Origin: Pseudomonas extremaustralis | GTDB lineage: Bacteria > Pseudomonadota > Gammaproteobacteria > Pseudomonadales > Pseudomonadaceae | NCBI RefSeq assembly: GCF_900102035.1 | Contig: NZ_LT629689.1 | Span: forward strand, 2,108,001-2,172,000 | Direction: 5' to 3' | DNA length: 64,000 nucleotides | Shown: positions 9,444 through 18,529 of the stretch, in pieces | How the letters are laid out: every line of letters begins with the position of its first letter | How positions within the stretch are numbered: the stretch's first letter is position 1 | The notes under the pieces: model-generated | The model's input: the letters and a program-made list of their open reading frames with translations, nothing else | Database searches by the model: none | Told to the model about the DNA's origin: nothing | Program-made: the position numbers and the translations under genes

Positions 9444-10055
9444 ATGACCCAGGCCCGACACCCCGAGAGACTCAGAGCCTTCATAGGCGCCCTGGCCGAA
9501 TTGATCGACGGCAATCCACGCGAAGGCGACCTGTTGCACCGTGGCGGCAAGCTGTTGGCGCAACTGGTCAGCCATGACGATTGGCTCCCCGATGCATTCG
9601 CCCAACCCGATCCCGAGCGCTACCAGCAGTTTCTGCTGCATGTCGATTCGCGCGAGCGGTTCAGCATCGTCAGTTTTGTGTGGGGGCCGGGGCAAAGCAC
9701 GCCGATTCATGACCACCGGGTGTGGGGGCTGATCGGCATGTTGCGCGGTTCGGAGTTTTCCCAAGGCTTCGCGCGCGCCCCCGATGGCCGCCTGATCGCC
9801 GAAGGCAAGCCGATCCAATTGGTGCCGGGCCAGGTCGAGGCGGTATCGCCCAAGGTCGGCGATATCCACCAGGTCAGCAATGCCCACAGCGACCAGGTGT
9901 CGATCAGCATTCATGTGTACGGCGCCAACATCGGTGCGGTGCGCCGCGCGGTGTACCAGCCCGATGGCAGCGAGAAGCTGTTTATCTCCGGTTATTCCAA
10001 CGATTTCCTCCCGAATATCTGGGATTTGTCCAAAGAAAAGAGCCCTGCCCTATGA
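9444..10055 (+). CDS. 3-mercaptopropionate dioxygenase-type thiol dioxygenase
   Basis: A 203-residue cupin of the bacterial cysteine dioxygenase class, which adds O2 to a thiol to form a sulfinate using Fe(II). The three iron ligands are H89 and H91 (TPIHDHRVW) and H142 (GDIHQVSN). The outer-sphere Ser-His-Tyr set falls at S155, H157 and Y159 (SISIHVYG), and R168 is positioned to bind a substrate carboxylate. These match the residues described for 3-mercaptopropionate dioxygenases rather than the arginine-type mammalian cysteine dioxygenase. The product would be 3-sulfinopropionate, although cysteine or mercaptosuccinate could also be used. The stop overlaps the rhodanese start (ATGA), so the two are co-translated. 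Confidence 0.92.
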   Translation: MTQARHPERLRAFIGALAELIDGNPREGDLLHRGGKLLAQLVSHDDWLPDAFAQPDPERYQQFLLHVDSRERFSIVSFVWGPGQSTPIHDHRVWGLIGMLRGSEFSQGFARAPDGRLIAEGKPIQLVPGQVEAVSPKVGDIHQVSNAHSDQVSISIHVYGANIGAVRRAVYQPDGSEKLFISGYSNDFLPNIWDLSKEKSPAL

Positions 10056-11635
10056 GCACCGTGTCGACCCGTAGCTTCGCCCGGATTCGTCAGGCCCTGC
10101 TGGACCGTGAAGAAGTCGCCCTGGTGGACGTGCGCGAGGAAGCGCCGTTCGCCGAGGCCCACCCGCTGTTCGCCGCGAACATCCCGCTGTCCAAGCTGGA
10201 GCTGGAGGTGTACTCGCGCATTCCACGGCGTGATACCCAGGTCACCGTCTACGACAACGGCGAAGGCCTCGCCGCCCGCGCAGCCGAGCGTCTGGTTGCG
10301 CTGGGCTACACCCAGGTCAGCCTGCTCGAAGGTGGGTTGGACGGTTGGCGCAAGGCCGGTGGCGAGCTGTTCATCGACGTCAACGTGCCGAGCAAGGCCT
10401 TCGGCGAGCTGGTGGAGAGCGAGCGCCACACGCCGTCCCTGGCCGCCGAAGAGGTGCAGGCGCTGCTCGACAGCCAGGCCGATGTGGTGGTGCTCGACGC
10501 GCGCCGCTTCGACGAATACCAGACCATGAGCATTCCCACCGGCATCAGTGTGCCCGGTGCCGAACTGGTGCTGCGCGCCCGTGAACTGGCGCCGGACCCG
10601 GCCACCCGCATCATCGTCAACTGCGCTGGCCGCACCCGCAGCATTATCGGCACCCAGTCGCTGATCAACGCCGGCGTGGCCAACCCGGTTTGCGCACTGC
10701 GCAACGGCACCATCGGCTGGACCCTGGCCGGGCAGAAGCTCGCCCATGGCCAGTCCCGTCGTTTCGCTCCAACCTCCGTAGCCCATCGCCAAGCGGCCGC
10801 CGAGGATGCACGCCGCGTGGCCGACAAGGCTCGCGTCGGCCGTGCCACCTTCGCCGATCTGCAACGCTGGCAGCAGGAGGCGACACGCACCACCTACCTG
10901 TTCGATGTGCGCACCCCGGAAGAATTCGACGCCGGCCACCTGCCCGGCGCCCGCTCCACGCCGGGTGGCCAGCTGGTGCAGGAAACCGACCATGTCGCCA
11001 GCGTGCGCGGTGCGCGTCTGGTGCTGGCCGATGACGATGGCGTGCGCGCGAACATGTCCGCCTCGTGGCTGGCGCAATTGGGCTGGGAGGTATACGTGCT
11101 GGACGGCCTGCAACCGACGCACTTCAGCGACAAAGGTGCCTGGGTCGCCCCGGTGCCCGCCCCACCCCAGGCCGAATTGATCAGCCCGCAGACCCTCGCC
11201 GAATGGCTGGCCCATGGCGACACCGTGGTGCTGGATTTCACCGCCAGCGCCAACTACGTCAAACGTCATATCCCCGGTGCCTGGTGGGTCCTGCGCGCGC
11301 AATTGGCCGAGGCCCTGGCCAACGTGCCGGCCGCCCAGCGTTATGTGCTGACCTGCGGCAGCAGCCAACTGGCGCGCCTGGCGGTGGCGGAAGTCGAGGC
11401 CATCACCGGCAAGCCCGTGTTCCTGCTGCAAGACGGCACCACCGGCTGGATCAACGCGCAACTGCCGCTGGAAGAAGGTGAAACCCACCTGGCCTCCCCG
11501 CGTATCGACCGCTACCGTCGCCCGTACGAAGGCACCGACAACCCCAGGGAAGCCATGCAGGCCTACCTGGATTGGGAGTTCGGCCTGGTCGAGCAACTGG
11601 CCCGCGACGGTACCCATGGTTTCTATGTGATCTGA
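10052..11635 (+). CDS. Rhodanese-related sulfurtransferase with four rhodanese domains
   Basis: A 527-residue cytoplasmic protein built of four tandem rhodanese folds, at about residues 10-110, 135-240, 285-380 and 395-490. Active-site loops carry a cysteine in domain 2 (NCAGRTR, C191) and domain 4 (TCGSSQLAR, C435). Domain 1 (VYDNGEG) and domain 3 (LADDDGV) have lost it and are probably structural. The likely role is sulfane-sulfur transfer connected with the thiol dioxygenase encoded immediately upstream, with which it shares a 4-base ATGA overlap. The start is fixed by that overlap; the longer open frame upstream is only the dioxygenase gene read in another phase. Confidence 0.93.
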   Translation: MSTVSTRSFARIRQALLDREEVALVDVREEAPFAEAHPLFAANIPLSKLELEVYSRIPRRDTQVTVYDNGEGLAARAAERLVALGYTQVSLLEGGLDGWRKAGGELFIDVNVPSKAFGELVESERHTPSLAAEEVQALLDSQADVVVLDARRFDEYQTMSIPTGISVPGAELVLRARELAPDPATRIIVNCAGRTRSIIGTQSLINAGVANPVCALRNGTIGWTLAGQKLAHGQSRRFAPTSVAHRQAAAEDARRVADKARVGRATFADLQRWQQEATRTTYLFDVRTPEEFDAGHLPGARSTPGGQLVQETDHVASVRGARLVLADDDGVRANMSASWLAQLGWEVYVLDGLQPTHFSDKGAWVAPVPAPPQAELISPQTLAEWLAHGDTVVLDFTASANYVKRHIPGAWWVLRAQLAEALANVPAAQRYVLTCGSSQLARLAVAEVEAITGKPVFLLQDGTTGWINAQLPLEEGETHLASPRIDRYRRPYEGTDNPREAMQAYLDWEFGLVEQLARDGTHGFYVI

Positions 11636-11790
11636 AATGACGGCGGCGCGGCGCCCAATCAGCCCGCGTACCCGCACCGTTGAACACTGGGTTCGATAAT
11701 CGAACGGGATCGCACTTCTGCCACTCAAGTTCCGCGAGTGAATGCGGATAGTTCGAAGATTATTAATCCAGTGGTCTGCGGAGTACGTCC

Positions 11791-13416
11791 ATGTTCGCCC
11801 ATCTGAAAGTTCGCACCGGCATGCTTGGGGTGCTGCTGTTGTTTGTCGTCGCACTGCTGTTTTCGACCCTGAACGGTTGGCGGTCGGCGGTGCTCAGTCA
11901 CAACCAGATCGACGAGTTGGGCCGCACATCGCGACAAATCGACGGCATCAACAACGCATTGCTGCTGGCGATCCGGACCAGCGCCAACGTGTCCTCGGCG
12001 TTTATCGAGATCGTCGGCGGGCGTACCGAAGACGCTGAAGCCCGTCTGGTGCGCAGCGAAGCGATCTGGAATGAAGCCATCGCCAAGGTCAATGCGTCGA
12101 CCACTGACTTGCGTGACCCACAGCTGATGGCCCTCGCCGACGGTCTCAAGCAGGCATTCGACGAGTACGGCGCGGCCGTCGTCGGCCAGCGCGCCGCCGC
12201 GCGTGCGCACTCCGCCGAAGCCTATTTCCACGTGAATATCGCCGCAGGCAACGGCATGACCAAGCTTCAGGAGATTCGCGTCAAGCTGATCGGCGCACTG
12301 GATGCTCGGACCCAGGCGATCAACACCCAGGCGGCTGCGCGGCTACAGGCTGCGCAGACGCTGGCCATCGCCTTGATCCTGCTGACCCTGGCGCTCGCCG
12401 TCGCTTGTTGGTTTTTCATCTCGGGCACCGTCCTGCGTCCATTGCGCGTGGCCGGCGAGCACTTCAAGCGCATTGCCGGCGGCGACTTGACCCATGAGGT
12501 TGTCGCGCCCGGCCGCAATGAAATCGGCGAGCTGTTCGTTGAGCTCCAACGCATGCAAGCGAGCCAGCGCGAAACACTGATCCAGATCGGCGATTCGGCC
12601 ACGCAGTTGGCCTCGGCCGCCGAAGAACTCAATGCCGTCACCGAAGAAAGCAACCGTGGCCTGCAGCAACAGGACATGCAACTGGAACAGGCCGCGACCG
12701 CCGTCAACCAGATGACCAGTGCGGTCGAAGAAGTGGCGCGCAACGCGGTGTCTACCTCACAGGCGGCCACCGCCTCCAATACGCTGTCGGAAAAAAGCCG
12801 CCAGCAGGTGCGCGAGAACATCGACGGTACGCAATCGATGACCGCCGAGATCCAGGACAGCGCCGAACGGATCCAGCACCTCGCCGATGAAGTGCGCAAC
12901 ATCGGCAAGGTGCTGGACGTGATCCGAGCCGTCTCGGAACAAACCAACCTGCTGGCCCTCAACGCAGCGATCGAAGCTGCCCGCGCCGGTGAAGCCGGGC
13001 GCGGGTTCGCGGTGGTGGCCGACGAGGTGCGCACCCTCGCCTACCGCACTCAGGAATCGACCCGCGAGATCGAACAGATGATTGCGAGCGTGCAAAGCAC
13101 GGCCGAACAGGCGGTGGATTCGATGCGCAGCAGCACGGCGCGGGCGCGCGGCACCCTGGCGATCACCCAGGCGTCGGGCGTCGTGCTGGAGGATATCTTC
13201 GCGGCCATCGGCCAGATCAATGAGCGCAACCTGGTGATTGCCAGTGCCGCCGAAGAGCAGGCCCAGGTCGCCCGTGAGGTGGATAGCAACCTGGTGGCGA
13301 TCCGCGACCTGTCGGCACAATCCGCGGCGGGCGCCTTGCAGACCAACGCCGCGAGCCATGACCTGTCGCGGCTGGCGGCCGAACTGAGCGGGCTGGTGGG
13401 GCGCTTTCGCACCTGA
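11791..13416 (+). CDS. Methyl-accepting chemotaxis protein
   Basis: A 541-residue chemoreceptor. TM1 is at about residues 11-31 (MLGVLLLFVVALLF), followed by a periplasmic four-helix-bundle ligand domain (about 32-187). TM2 is at about 190-213 (LAIALILLTLALAVACWFF), then a HAMP domain (about 214-267). The cytoplasmic signalling domain contains the conserved hairpin tip at about 388-415 (EQTNLLALNAAIEAARAGE). No C-terminal CheR-binding pentapeptide is present. It follows the rhodanese gene by 155 bp and precedes sulfur-acquisition genes, suggesting but not proving a sulfur-compound ligand. Confidence 0.96.
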   Translation: MFAHLKVRTGMLGVLLLFVVALLFSTLNGWRSAVLSHNQIDELGRTSRQIDGINNALLLAIRTSANVSSAFIEIVGGRTEDAEARLVRSEAIWNEAIAKVNASTTDLRDPQLMALADGLKQAFDEYGAAVVGQRAAARAHSAEAYFHVNIAAGNGMTKLQEIRVKLIGALDARTQAINTQAAARLQAAQTLAIALILLTLALAVACWFFISGTVLRPLRVAGEHFKRIAGGDLTHEVVAPGRNEIGELFVELQRMQASQRETLIQIGDSATQLASAAEELNAVTEESNRGLQQQDMQLEQAATAVNQMTSAVEEVARNAVSTSQAATASNTLSEKSRQQVRENIDGTQSMTAEIQDSAERIQHLADEVRNIGKVLDVIRAVSEQTNLLALNAAIEAARAGEAGRGFAVVADEVRTLAYRTQESTREIEQMIASVQSTAEQAVDSMRSSTARARGTLAITQASGVVLEDIFAAIGQINERNLVIASAAEEQAQVAREVDSNLVAIRDLSAQSAAGALQTNAASHDLSRLAAELSGLVGRFRT

Positions 13417-13426
13417 TCCCGCAGGT

Positions 13427-13459
13427 TTGTCGAGGTGGTGCGCGGGCTCACCTCAACAA
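13427..13459 (+). terminator. Hairpin after the chemoreceptor gene, possible terminator
   Basis: Arms TTGTCGAGGTG (13427-13437) and CACCTCAACAA (13449-13459) pair in 10 of 11 positions around an 11-base loop, just after the stop codon. There is no run of T directly after it, so it may act as an RNA-stabilising 3' hairpin rather than as an intrinsic terminator. Confidence 0.45.
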
Positions 13460-13474
13460 GCCGGCCCGCATCAG

Positions 13475-13545
13475 ATGCAATAAAAGAATAATTAACCAAC
13501 ACATAATCAATTATTTTAATAATTAACATATAACCAAAAAGAACT
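13475..13545 (+). promoter_or_regulatory. AT-rich upstream region with a perfect palindrome
   Basis: About 70 bp are almost entirely A/T in a GC-rich genome, upstream of the binding-protein gene. Inside is a perfect inverted repeat, AATTATT-TT-AATAATT, at 13509-13524. The position fits an activator site or UP-type element for a sulfur-starvation promoter. The regulator is not identifiable from sequence alone. Confidence 0.4.
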
Positions 13546-13647
13546 TCACAGCAGGTTTTTATGGGCATAACGTGAACTCCTCACCGACCCCTTCTCCAGG
13601 CGGAGGTAAGCGAATCCTTATCACGATCTGCCTGGAGCCTGCATCCC

Positions 13648-14622
13648 ATGGTCTTTACCACCCCGTTCAAACGCCTGCTCCTGGGCACCGCACTGGCCCT
13701 TGGCCTGGCCGCTACCGCAGCAGCCGCCGACCTGCAACCGCTGCGGGTGGCGAACCAGAAATCCACGATCAAGGCCCTGCTGGAAGTCTCCGGCGAGGCG
13801 AAAAACGTGCCCTATACCATCCAATGGTCGGAGTTCCCTTCCGCTTCGCCCCTGGGTGAAGCCTTGAATGCCAACGCCGTCGATATCGGCGCTCTGGGCG
13901 ATGCACCTTACGTGTTCGCCCTGGGCGCCGGCGGGTCACTCAAGGTGGTCAGCATCATCCACGCCGAAGGGCGCAACACCACCGCCGTGGTGGTGCCCAA
14001 GGATTCGCCGATCAACACCGTGGCCGATCTCAAGGGCAAGAAAATCGTCACCGGTCGCGGGTCCATCGGGCACTACCTGGCAATCAAGGCCCTGGCCAGC
14101 GCCGGCTTGAGCACCCAGGATGTGCAGTTCATTTTCCTGCTGCCCAGCGAATCGCGCCTGGTACTGGATAACGGCACCGTCGACGCCTGGGCCACCTGGG
14201 ACCCATATACCACCGTGGTCACCTCGCAAAGCCAGGCCCGTGTGCTGGTCAGCGGCAACACGCTGCTGAGCAACCACCTGTACCTCGCCGCCACCGGCCA
14301 GGCCATCGCCGACAAGCGCGCGCAATTGGATGACTTTGTCGCGCGGGTGGATCGCGCCTACGCGTGGGCCAACACCCACCCCAACGAATACGCCGCCGCC
14401 CAGGCCAAGATCACTGGCCTGCCGTTGGCCGTGCACGTGGAAGTGGCCAAGGACACGCGCCTGAACCCCGTGCTCATCGACGACGCCGTGATCAGCGGCC
14501 TGCAAGTGACCGCCGACACCTATCAAAAAGAAGGCCTGCTGACCCGTCACCTCGACGTGTCCCAGGGCTTCGACAAGAGCTTTAACGCCAAGCGTGTCCC
14601 CCTCGATCAAGCCTCACGCTAA
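13648..14622 (+). CDS. Aliphatic sulfonate ABC transporter substrate-binding protein (SsuA-like)
   Basis: A 324-residue periplasmic binding protein. A signal peptide covers about residues 1-26 (basic start, then [18 protein letters not shown], cleavage before DLQPL). The mature part has the SsuA/TauA/NMT1 fold signature, with [42 protein letters not shown] and the hinge region [11 protein letters not shown]. It should bind a sulfonate, sulfonate ester or related organosulfur compound. No permease or ATPase gene follows, so it must use one encoded elsewhere. The two oxidoreductase genes downstream fit desulfonation of the imported compound. Intergenic distance to the next gene is 11 bp. Confidence 0.9.
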   Translation: MVFTTPFKRLLLGTALALGLAATAAAADLQPLRVANQKSTIKALLEVSGEAKNVPYTIQWSEFPSASPLGEALNANAVDIGALGDAPYVFALGAGGSLKVVSIIHAEGRNTTAVVVPKDSPINTVADLKGKKIVTGRGSIGHYLAIKALASAGLSTQDVQFIFLLPSESRLVLDNGTVDAWATWDPYTTVVTSQSQARVLVSGNTLLSNHLYLAATGQAIADKRAQLDDFVARVDRAYAWANTHPNEYAAAQAKITGLPLAVHVEVAKDTRLNPVLIDDAVISGLQVTADTYQKEGLLTRHLDVSQGFDKSFNAKRVPLDQASR

Positions 14623-14633
14623 AGGAGCAGAAC

Positions 14634-15983
14634 ATGAGCAAGCCACGTCAACTGAAACTCGGGGCCATGGTCCACGGTGTCGGCCACGGCTGGGGCGAAT
14701 GGCGCCACCCGCAGGCCCAACCGAATGCCAGCACGGATTTTGGCTTCTACAAGCAGCAGACCGCACTGGCCGAAGCCGCCAAGTTCGACTTCGTGTTCAT
14801 CGCCGACAGCCTGCATATCCACCCTAAATCCAGCCCGCACTACCTCAACCGTTTCGAGCCGCTGACCATCCTCTCAGCCCTCGCGGCACTGACCACCCAT
14901 ATCGGTCTGGTCGCCACCGTGACCGTCAGCTACACCGAGCCCTACCAGGTGGCGCGCCAGCTCGCGTCCCTGGACCATATCAGCGGCGGTCGCGCCGGCT
15001 GGAACGTGGTCACCTCATGGCTCAGCGGCACCGCCGACAACTTCAGCAAGGCCGAGCATCCCCCCCATGCCGTGCGCTACCGCATCGCCAAGGAGCACCT
15101 GGATGTGGTCAAGGGCCTGTGGGACTCCTGGGAGGACGACGCCTTTACCTACGACAAGCAGCGCGGCGAGTTCTTCAGCCCCGGCAAGCTGCATGCGTTG
15201 AACCACAAAGGCGAGTTTTTCTCGGTAAAAGGCCCGTTGAACATTGCGCGCTCGCGCCAGGGCCAGCCAGCGATTTTCCAGGCCGGCACCTCGGAGGCCG
15301 GGCGCAACTTCGCCGCGCAAAACGCCGATGCGATCTTTGTGCATGTGGACAGCCTCGACGAAGGCCTGGCCTACACCCAGGACCTCAAGCGCCGCGCCAA
15401 AAGCTTTGGCCGCGACCCCGACAGCCTGTCGATCCTGCCGGGTATCCGCCCGATCGTCGGGCGCGATGAGGCCGAGGTGGAACGCCGCTACCGGCAGGCC
15501 GTGGAGCTGGTCACCGTGGAGGACGCCATCGTCGCCCTCGGCCGCCCGTTCAACGACCACGACTTCAGCCAATACCCGCTGGACGCGCCCTTCCCGGAAC
15601 TCGGCGACCTGGGCGCCAACAGCCAGAAAGGCGGCTCCGACCGCATCAAGCAACTGGCCAGGGACCAAGGCCTGACCCTGCGCGAAGTGGCGCTGCACTT
15701 CTCGCGGCCCAAGCGTGATTTCGTCGGCACGCCGGAACAGGTCGCCGATGCGATCCAGACCTGGTTCGAGCGCGGCGCCAGCGATGGTTTCATCGTCAAC
15801 TCGGTACTGCCGGACGGCCTGCAGTACTTCACCGAGCTGGTGGTCCCGGTGCTGCAACAGCGCGGCCTGTTCCGCAGCGAGTACAGCGGCCATACCCTGC
15901 GCGATAACCTCGGCCTGGACGTGCCGGCCAACCGCTACAGCGGCGCCACCGAGGTCCAAGCCCAGCAAAACGCCCTGGCATAA
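14634..15983 (+). CDS. FMN-dependent monooxygenase, NtaA/SnaA/DszA family
   Basis: A 449-residue luciferase-like flavin monooxygenase. The core follows the NtaA/SnaA/DszA type: [24 protein letters not shown] near the N-terminus, [25 protein letters not shown], then [14 protein letters not shown] around residues 115-130. Enzymes of this class use FMNH2 from a separate reductase to cleave C-S or C-N bonds in sulfonates, sulfones or chelators. Placement between a sulfonate-type binding protein and an SfnB-like enzyme supports organosulfur use. A good AGGAG ribosome-binding site precedes the ATG. The substrate is not determined. Confidence 0.93.
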   Translation: MSKPRQLKLGAMVHGVGHGWGEWRHPQAQPNASTDFGFYKQQTALAEAAKFDFVFIADSLHIHPKSSPHYLNRFEPLTILSALAALTTHIGLVATVTVSYTEPYQVARQLASLDHISGGRAGWNVVTSWLSGTADNFSKAEHPPHAVRYRIAKEHLDVVKGLWDSWEDDAFTYDKQRGEFFSPGKLHALNHKGEFFSVKGPLNIARSRQGQPAIFQAGTSEAGRNFAAQNADAIFVHVDSLDEGLAYTQDLKRRAKSFGRDPDSLSILPGIRPIVGRDEAEVERRYRQAVELVTVEDAIVALGRPFNDHDFSQYPLDAPFPELGDLGANSQKGGSDRIKQLARDQGLTLREVALHFSRPKRDFVGTPEQVADAIQTWFERGASDGFIVNSVLPDGLQYFTELVVPVLQQRGLFRSEYSGHTLRDNLGLDVPANRYSGATEVQAQQNALA

Positions 15984-16010
15984 ACACCCCGCCCGACCTG
16001 CATACCCCCT

Positions 16011-16108
16011 GTAGGAGCGAGCTTGCTCGCGAAAAACGTCCAGGCAACGCGTTCATCCAGAATGCCCGCGTTATCGTTAACGATCTTCGCGAGCAAGCTC
16101 GCTCCTAC
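16011..16108. repeat. REP doublet (GTAGGAGCGAGC family)
   Basis: A 22-base palindromic repeat at 16011-16032 (GTAGGAGCGAGCTTGCTCGC...) is followed by its inverted copy at 16087-16108, an REPIN-like doublet typical of Pseudomonas. It lies between the monooxygenase and SfnB-like genes, where it could form a stem-loop in the shared mRNA. Confidence 0.88.
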
Positions 16109-16129
16109 GGTATTACGAGTGATCGCATC

Positions 16130-17299
16130 ATGACCCAACCGTCTCTACGCTCCGTGGAAGTCGCCAACTTTGAAGCCCTGCTCGAACGCCTCAGCGCCGA
16201 GCTGGCCAGCACCGCGCAGCGGTACGACGAGAGCGGCGCCTTCCCCCACGCCAACTTCCAGTTGCTGCACGAGCATGGCCTGCTGGCGCTCACCGTGCCC
16301 AAGGCCCTGGGCGGCGGCGGCGCCGGTCTGTCCCAGGCCCGCAAGGCGATCAGTGCGATCGCCAAGGGCGAACCGTCCACCGCACTGATTCTGGTCATGC
16401 AGTACCTGCAACACACGCGCCTGCAAGACAGCAAGACCTGGCCCCAGCACCTGCGCAAGCGCGTGGCCGAGGATGCGGTGCGCAACGGTGCATTGATCAA
16501 TGCCCTGCGCGTCGAACCCGACCTCGGCACCCCGGCGCGCGGCGGCCTGCCGGCGACCACCGCCGTGCGCACGGCCGACGGCTGGCGCATCAGCGGGCGC
16601 AAGATCTACTCCACCGGCAGCCATGGCCTGAGCTGGTTCAGCGTCTGGGCGCGCAGCGATGACCCGGACCCATTGGTCGGCGCCTGGCTGGTGCCCAAGG
16701 ACAGCCCTGGCGTGAGCATCATCGACACCTGGGACCATCTGGGCATGCGCGCCACCTGCAGCCATGACGTGCTGTTCGACAACGTGCTGGTGCCACTGGA
16801 CCACGCGGTCAGCGTCAGCCCCTGGAGCACGCCGCAACCGGAACTGGATGGCGAAGGTCTGCTGTGGATGTCGGTGTTGCTGTCCTCGGTGTATGACGCG
16901 GTGGCCCAGGCCGCACGGGACTGGCTGGTGAACTGGCTGGAACAACGCCAGCCGTCCAACCTGGGCGCCGCGCTGTCGACCTTGCCGCGATTCCAGGAAA
17001 CCGTCGGGCATATCGACACCCTGCTGTTCGCCAACCGCAGCCTGCTCGACGCCGCCGCCGAAGGCCACACCCCGGCGGCCAGTGCGACGCAGTTGAAGTA
17101 CCTAGTGACCCACAATGCCATCCGCGCCGTGGAACTGGCCATCGAGGCCTGCGGCAACCCCGGTCTGTCGCGCCATAGCCCGTTGCAACGGCACTACCGC
17201 GACGTGCTGTGCAGCCGCGTGCACACCCCACAGAACGACGCGATCCTGCAAGGCGTGGGCAAAGCGGTATTCGCCCAACGTCAGAAGGAACGCACATAA
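16130..17299 (+). CDS. SfnB/DszC-like acyl-CoA dehydrogenase family oxidoreductase
   Basis: A 389-residue flavoprotein with the three-domain acyl-CoA dehydrogenase fold: helical N-terminus, central beta-domain (TADGWRISGRKIYSTGSHGLSWFSVWAR, about residues 144-171) and C-terminal helical bundle. The length and the HGLSWFSVWAR-type active-site region resemble SfnB/DszC-like oxygenases that act in dimethyl sulfone or sulfonate assimilation, rather than a beta-oxidation enzyme. The likely role is to oxidise an organosulfur substrate with reduced flavin, alongside the monooxygenase encoded upstream. It is convergent with tonB, with only five bases between the two stops. Confidence 0.87.
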   Translation: MTQPSLRSVEVANFEALLERLSAELASTAQRYDESGAFPHANFQLLHEHGLLALTVPKALGGGGAGLSQARKAISAIAKGEPSTALILVMQYLQHTRLQDSKTWPQHLRKRVAEDAVRNGALINALRVEPDLGTPARGGLPATTAVRTADGWRISGRKIYSTGSHGLSWFSVWARSDDPDPLVGAWLVPKDSPGVSIIDTWDHLGMRATCSHDVLFDNVLVPLDHAVSVSPWSTPQPELDGEGLLWMSVLLSSVYDAVAQAARDWLVNWLEQRQPSNLGAALSTLPRFQETVGHIDTLLFANRSLLDAAAEGHTPAASATQLKYLVTHNAIRAVELAIEACGNPGLSRHSPLQRHYRDVLCSRVHTPQNDAILQGVGKAVFAQRQKERT

Positions 17300-17304
17300 G
17301 CCTC

Positions 17305-18072
17305 TCATTTGATGCGGTAGTGAAAGGTGTTACGCACTGCCGGTACGGCGACCGCCTTGCCCTCGACGATCCTTGGCTGGTAGCGGAAGGTAGCCGCCGC
17401 CGCCAATGACGGCCGGATAAACAGCGGATGACAGCCCTCCAGCACCTTGGGGTGTTCCACGCGGCCCTGGGTGTTGACGGTGTATTCGACCGAACAGTCG
17501 CCTTCGATCTGCTTGTCCAGGGCGCGCTCGGGATAGTCCGGGGCTTCCTTGCTCAAGGGTTGGTATTGGCGGCTGTCAAAGGCCGGGACCGATGCAGGTG
17601 CGGTGGCGCGTGGGGTGGCTGCGGCCAGGCGTTCCTGGTTCAGCCGTTGTTGCTCCAGTTCGCGGTTGCGCTGTTCGGTGGCCTGGCGCTGTTGTTGCTG
17701 TTCGACCTTTTTCTCTTCGACCCGCTTGCGCGCCAGGGCGGCTTTCTCCAGTTTTCGCGCCTGGACCTGCGGGTCCACCGTGGGTTTCACCACTGCCGGC
17801 ACCGCCGCAGGCTCCGGCGCTGGCGGCGTAACCGCCAGCGGTTCAGGAACCGGCGCGGGTACCGGTGCCGCCGGCAACATCACCAGTTGGGTATGCATCA
17901 CCCGCGGCGCGTCCACCGGCGGCTTTTCCGTCGACCAGCCCAGCATCAGTGCCGCCCCTACGCCCACGTGCAGGGCCACCGCCAGGCTGGCGGCGAGGCT
18001 GTTTCTCCATACCCCGGAAGGCTGCCGGGGCGCCATCGCCAGCGTCGGATTGTGCATGGTCATCGCCGTCAT
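17305..18072 (-). CDS. tonB: TonB-like energy transducer
   Basis: A 255-residue TonB. It has an N-terminal membrane anchor (about residues 22-45, SLAASLAVALHVGVGAALML), a Pro/Ala-rich periplasmic stretch, a charged coiled segment (RKLEKAALARKRVEEKKVEQ) and a C-terminal domain from about 170 (QYQPLSKEAPDYPERALDKQ, then GDCSVEYTVNTQGRV). It transfers proton-motive energy from ExbBD to outer-membrane receptors. The start at 18072 is set by an ATGA overlap with exbD. The longer frame upstream is not coding in this phase. As the last gene of the receptor-phytase-exbB-exbD-tonB set, it is probably dedicated to that receptor. Confidence 0.94.
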   Translation of the reverse strand: MTAMTMHNPTLAMAPRQPSGVWRNSLAASLAVALHVGVGAALMLGWSTEKPPVDAPRVMHTQLVMLPAAPVPAPVPEPLAVTPPAPEPAAVPAVVKPTVDPQVQARKLEKAALARKRVEEKKVEQQQQRQATEQRNRELEQQRLNQERLAAATPRATAPASVPAFDSRQYQPLSKEAPDYPERALDKQIEGDCSVEYTVNTQGRVEHPKVLEGCHPLFIRPSLAAAATFRYQPRIVEGKAVAVPAVRNTFHYRIK

Positions 18073-18515
18073 TGCGGGGCCTCTGTCACCAGCCCCAGGT
18101 TGCTGACCCCGCCTTTCTGCAACACCGCCATGGCCGCCACCACACGGCCATAACCGGCGCTGTCGTCGGCGCGGATGTATACCTGGGTGTCGCTGCGTGC
18201 CGCCACCACCTGCATGACCTTGGCGCCCATCTCCTCCAGGGTCACGGCGCTGTCGGTCTGGTGCCGGGTGTCGAGTTCGGCGCCTAGGTTCCAGAAGTAG
18301 CCACCGTCGGCCTTCACCGACAACGTGAGGATCTGCTGGCGGGTATCGGTGGCCAGCGCCTCGGCGGCGACCTTGGGCAGCTCGACCTTCACGCCCTGGG
18401 TCAGCATCGGCGCGGTGACCATGAAGATCACCAGCAGCACCAGCATCACGTCGATATAGGGCACCACGTTCATCTCGGCCTTGGGCCCGTGCTTGCGTTG
18501 CGGCCTGACTAACAT
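18069..18515 (-). CDS. exbD: ExbD/TolR-family biopolymer transport protein
   Basis: A 148-residue inner-membrane protein with one transmembrane helix (about residues 19-40) preceded by the conserved MNVVPYIDVMLVLLVIFMVTAP-type sequence, where the aspartate (D22) is the proton-pathway residue. A periplasmic domain follows, ending in the usual dimerisation region (IRADDSAGYGRVVAAMAVLQKGG). It works with ExbB to energise TonB. It lies 14 bases after exbB and overlaps tonB by four bases. Confidence 0.96.
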   Translation of the reverse strand: MLVRPQRKHGPKAEMNVVPYIDVMLVLLVIFMVTAPMLTQGVKVELPKVAAEALATDTRQQILTLSVKADGGYFWNLGAELDTRHQTDSAVTLEEMGAKVMQVVAARSDTQVYIRADDSAGYGRVVAAMAVLQKGGVSNLGLVTEAPQ

Positions 18516-18529
18516 CGCAGTGCTCCTGT

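Noticed and set aside
9722..10051. A 110-residue N-terminal extension of the rhodanese
   Set aside because: This is the dioxygenase gene read in another phase; the ATGA overlap at 10052 gives the natural start.
13475..13545. The AT-rich stretch as a replication origin or integration site
   Set aside because: There are no DnaA boxes, iterons, integrase gene or flanking direct repeats; a promoter element is the simpler reading.
16011..16108. The inverted repeats as an intrinsic terminator or attachment site
   Set aside because: The same sequence classes recur at several other places with outward and inverted arms and no T-tract, which fits REP elements.
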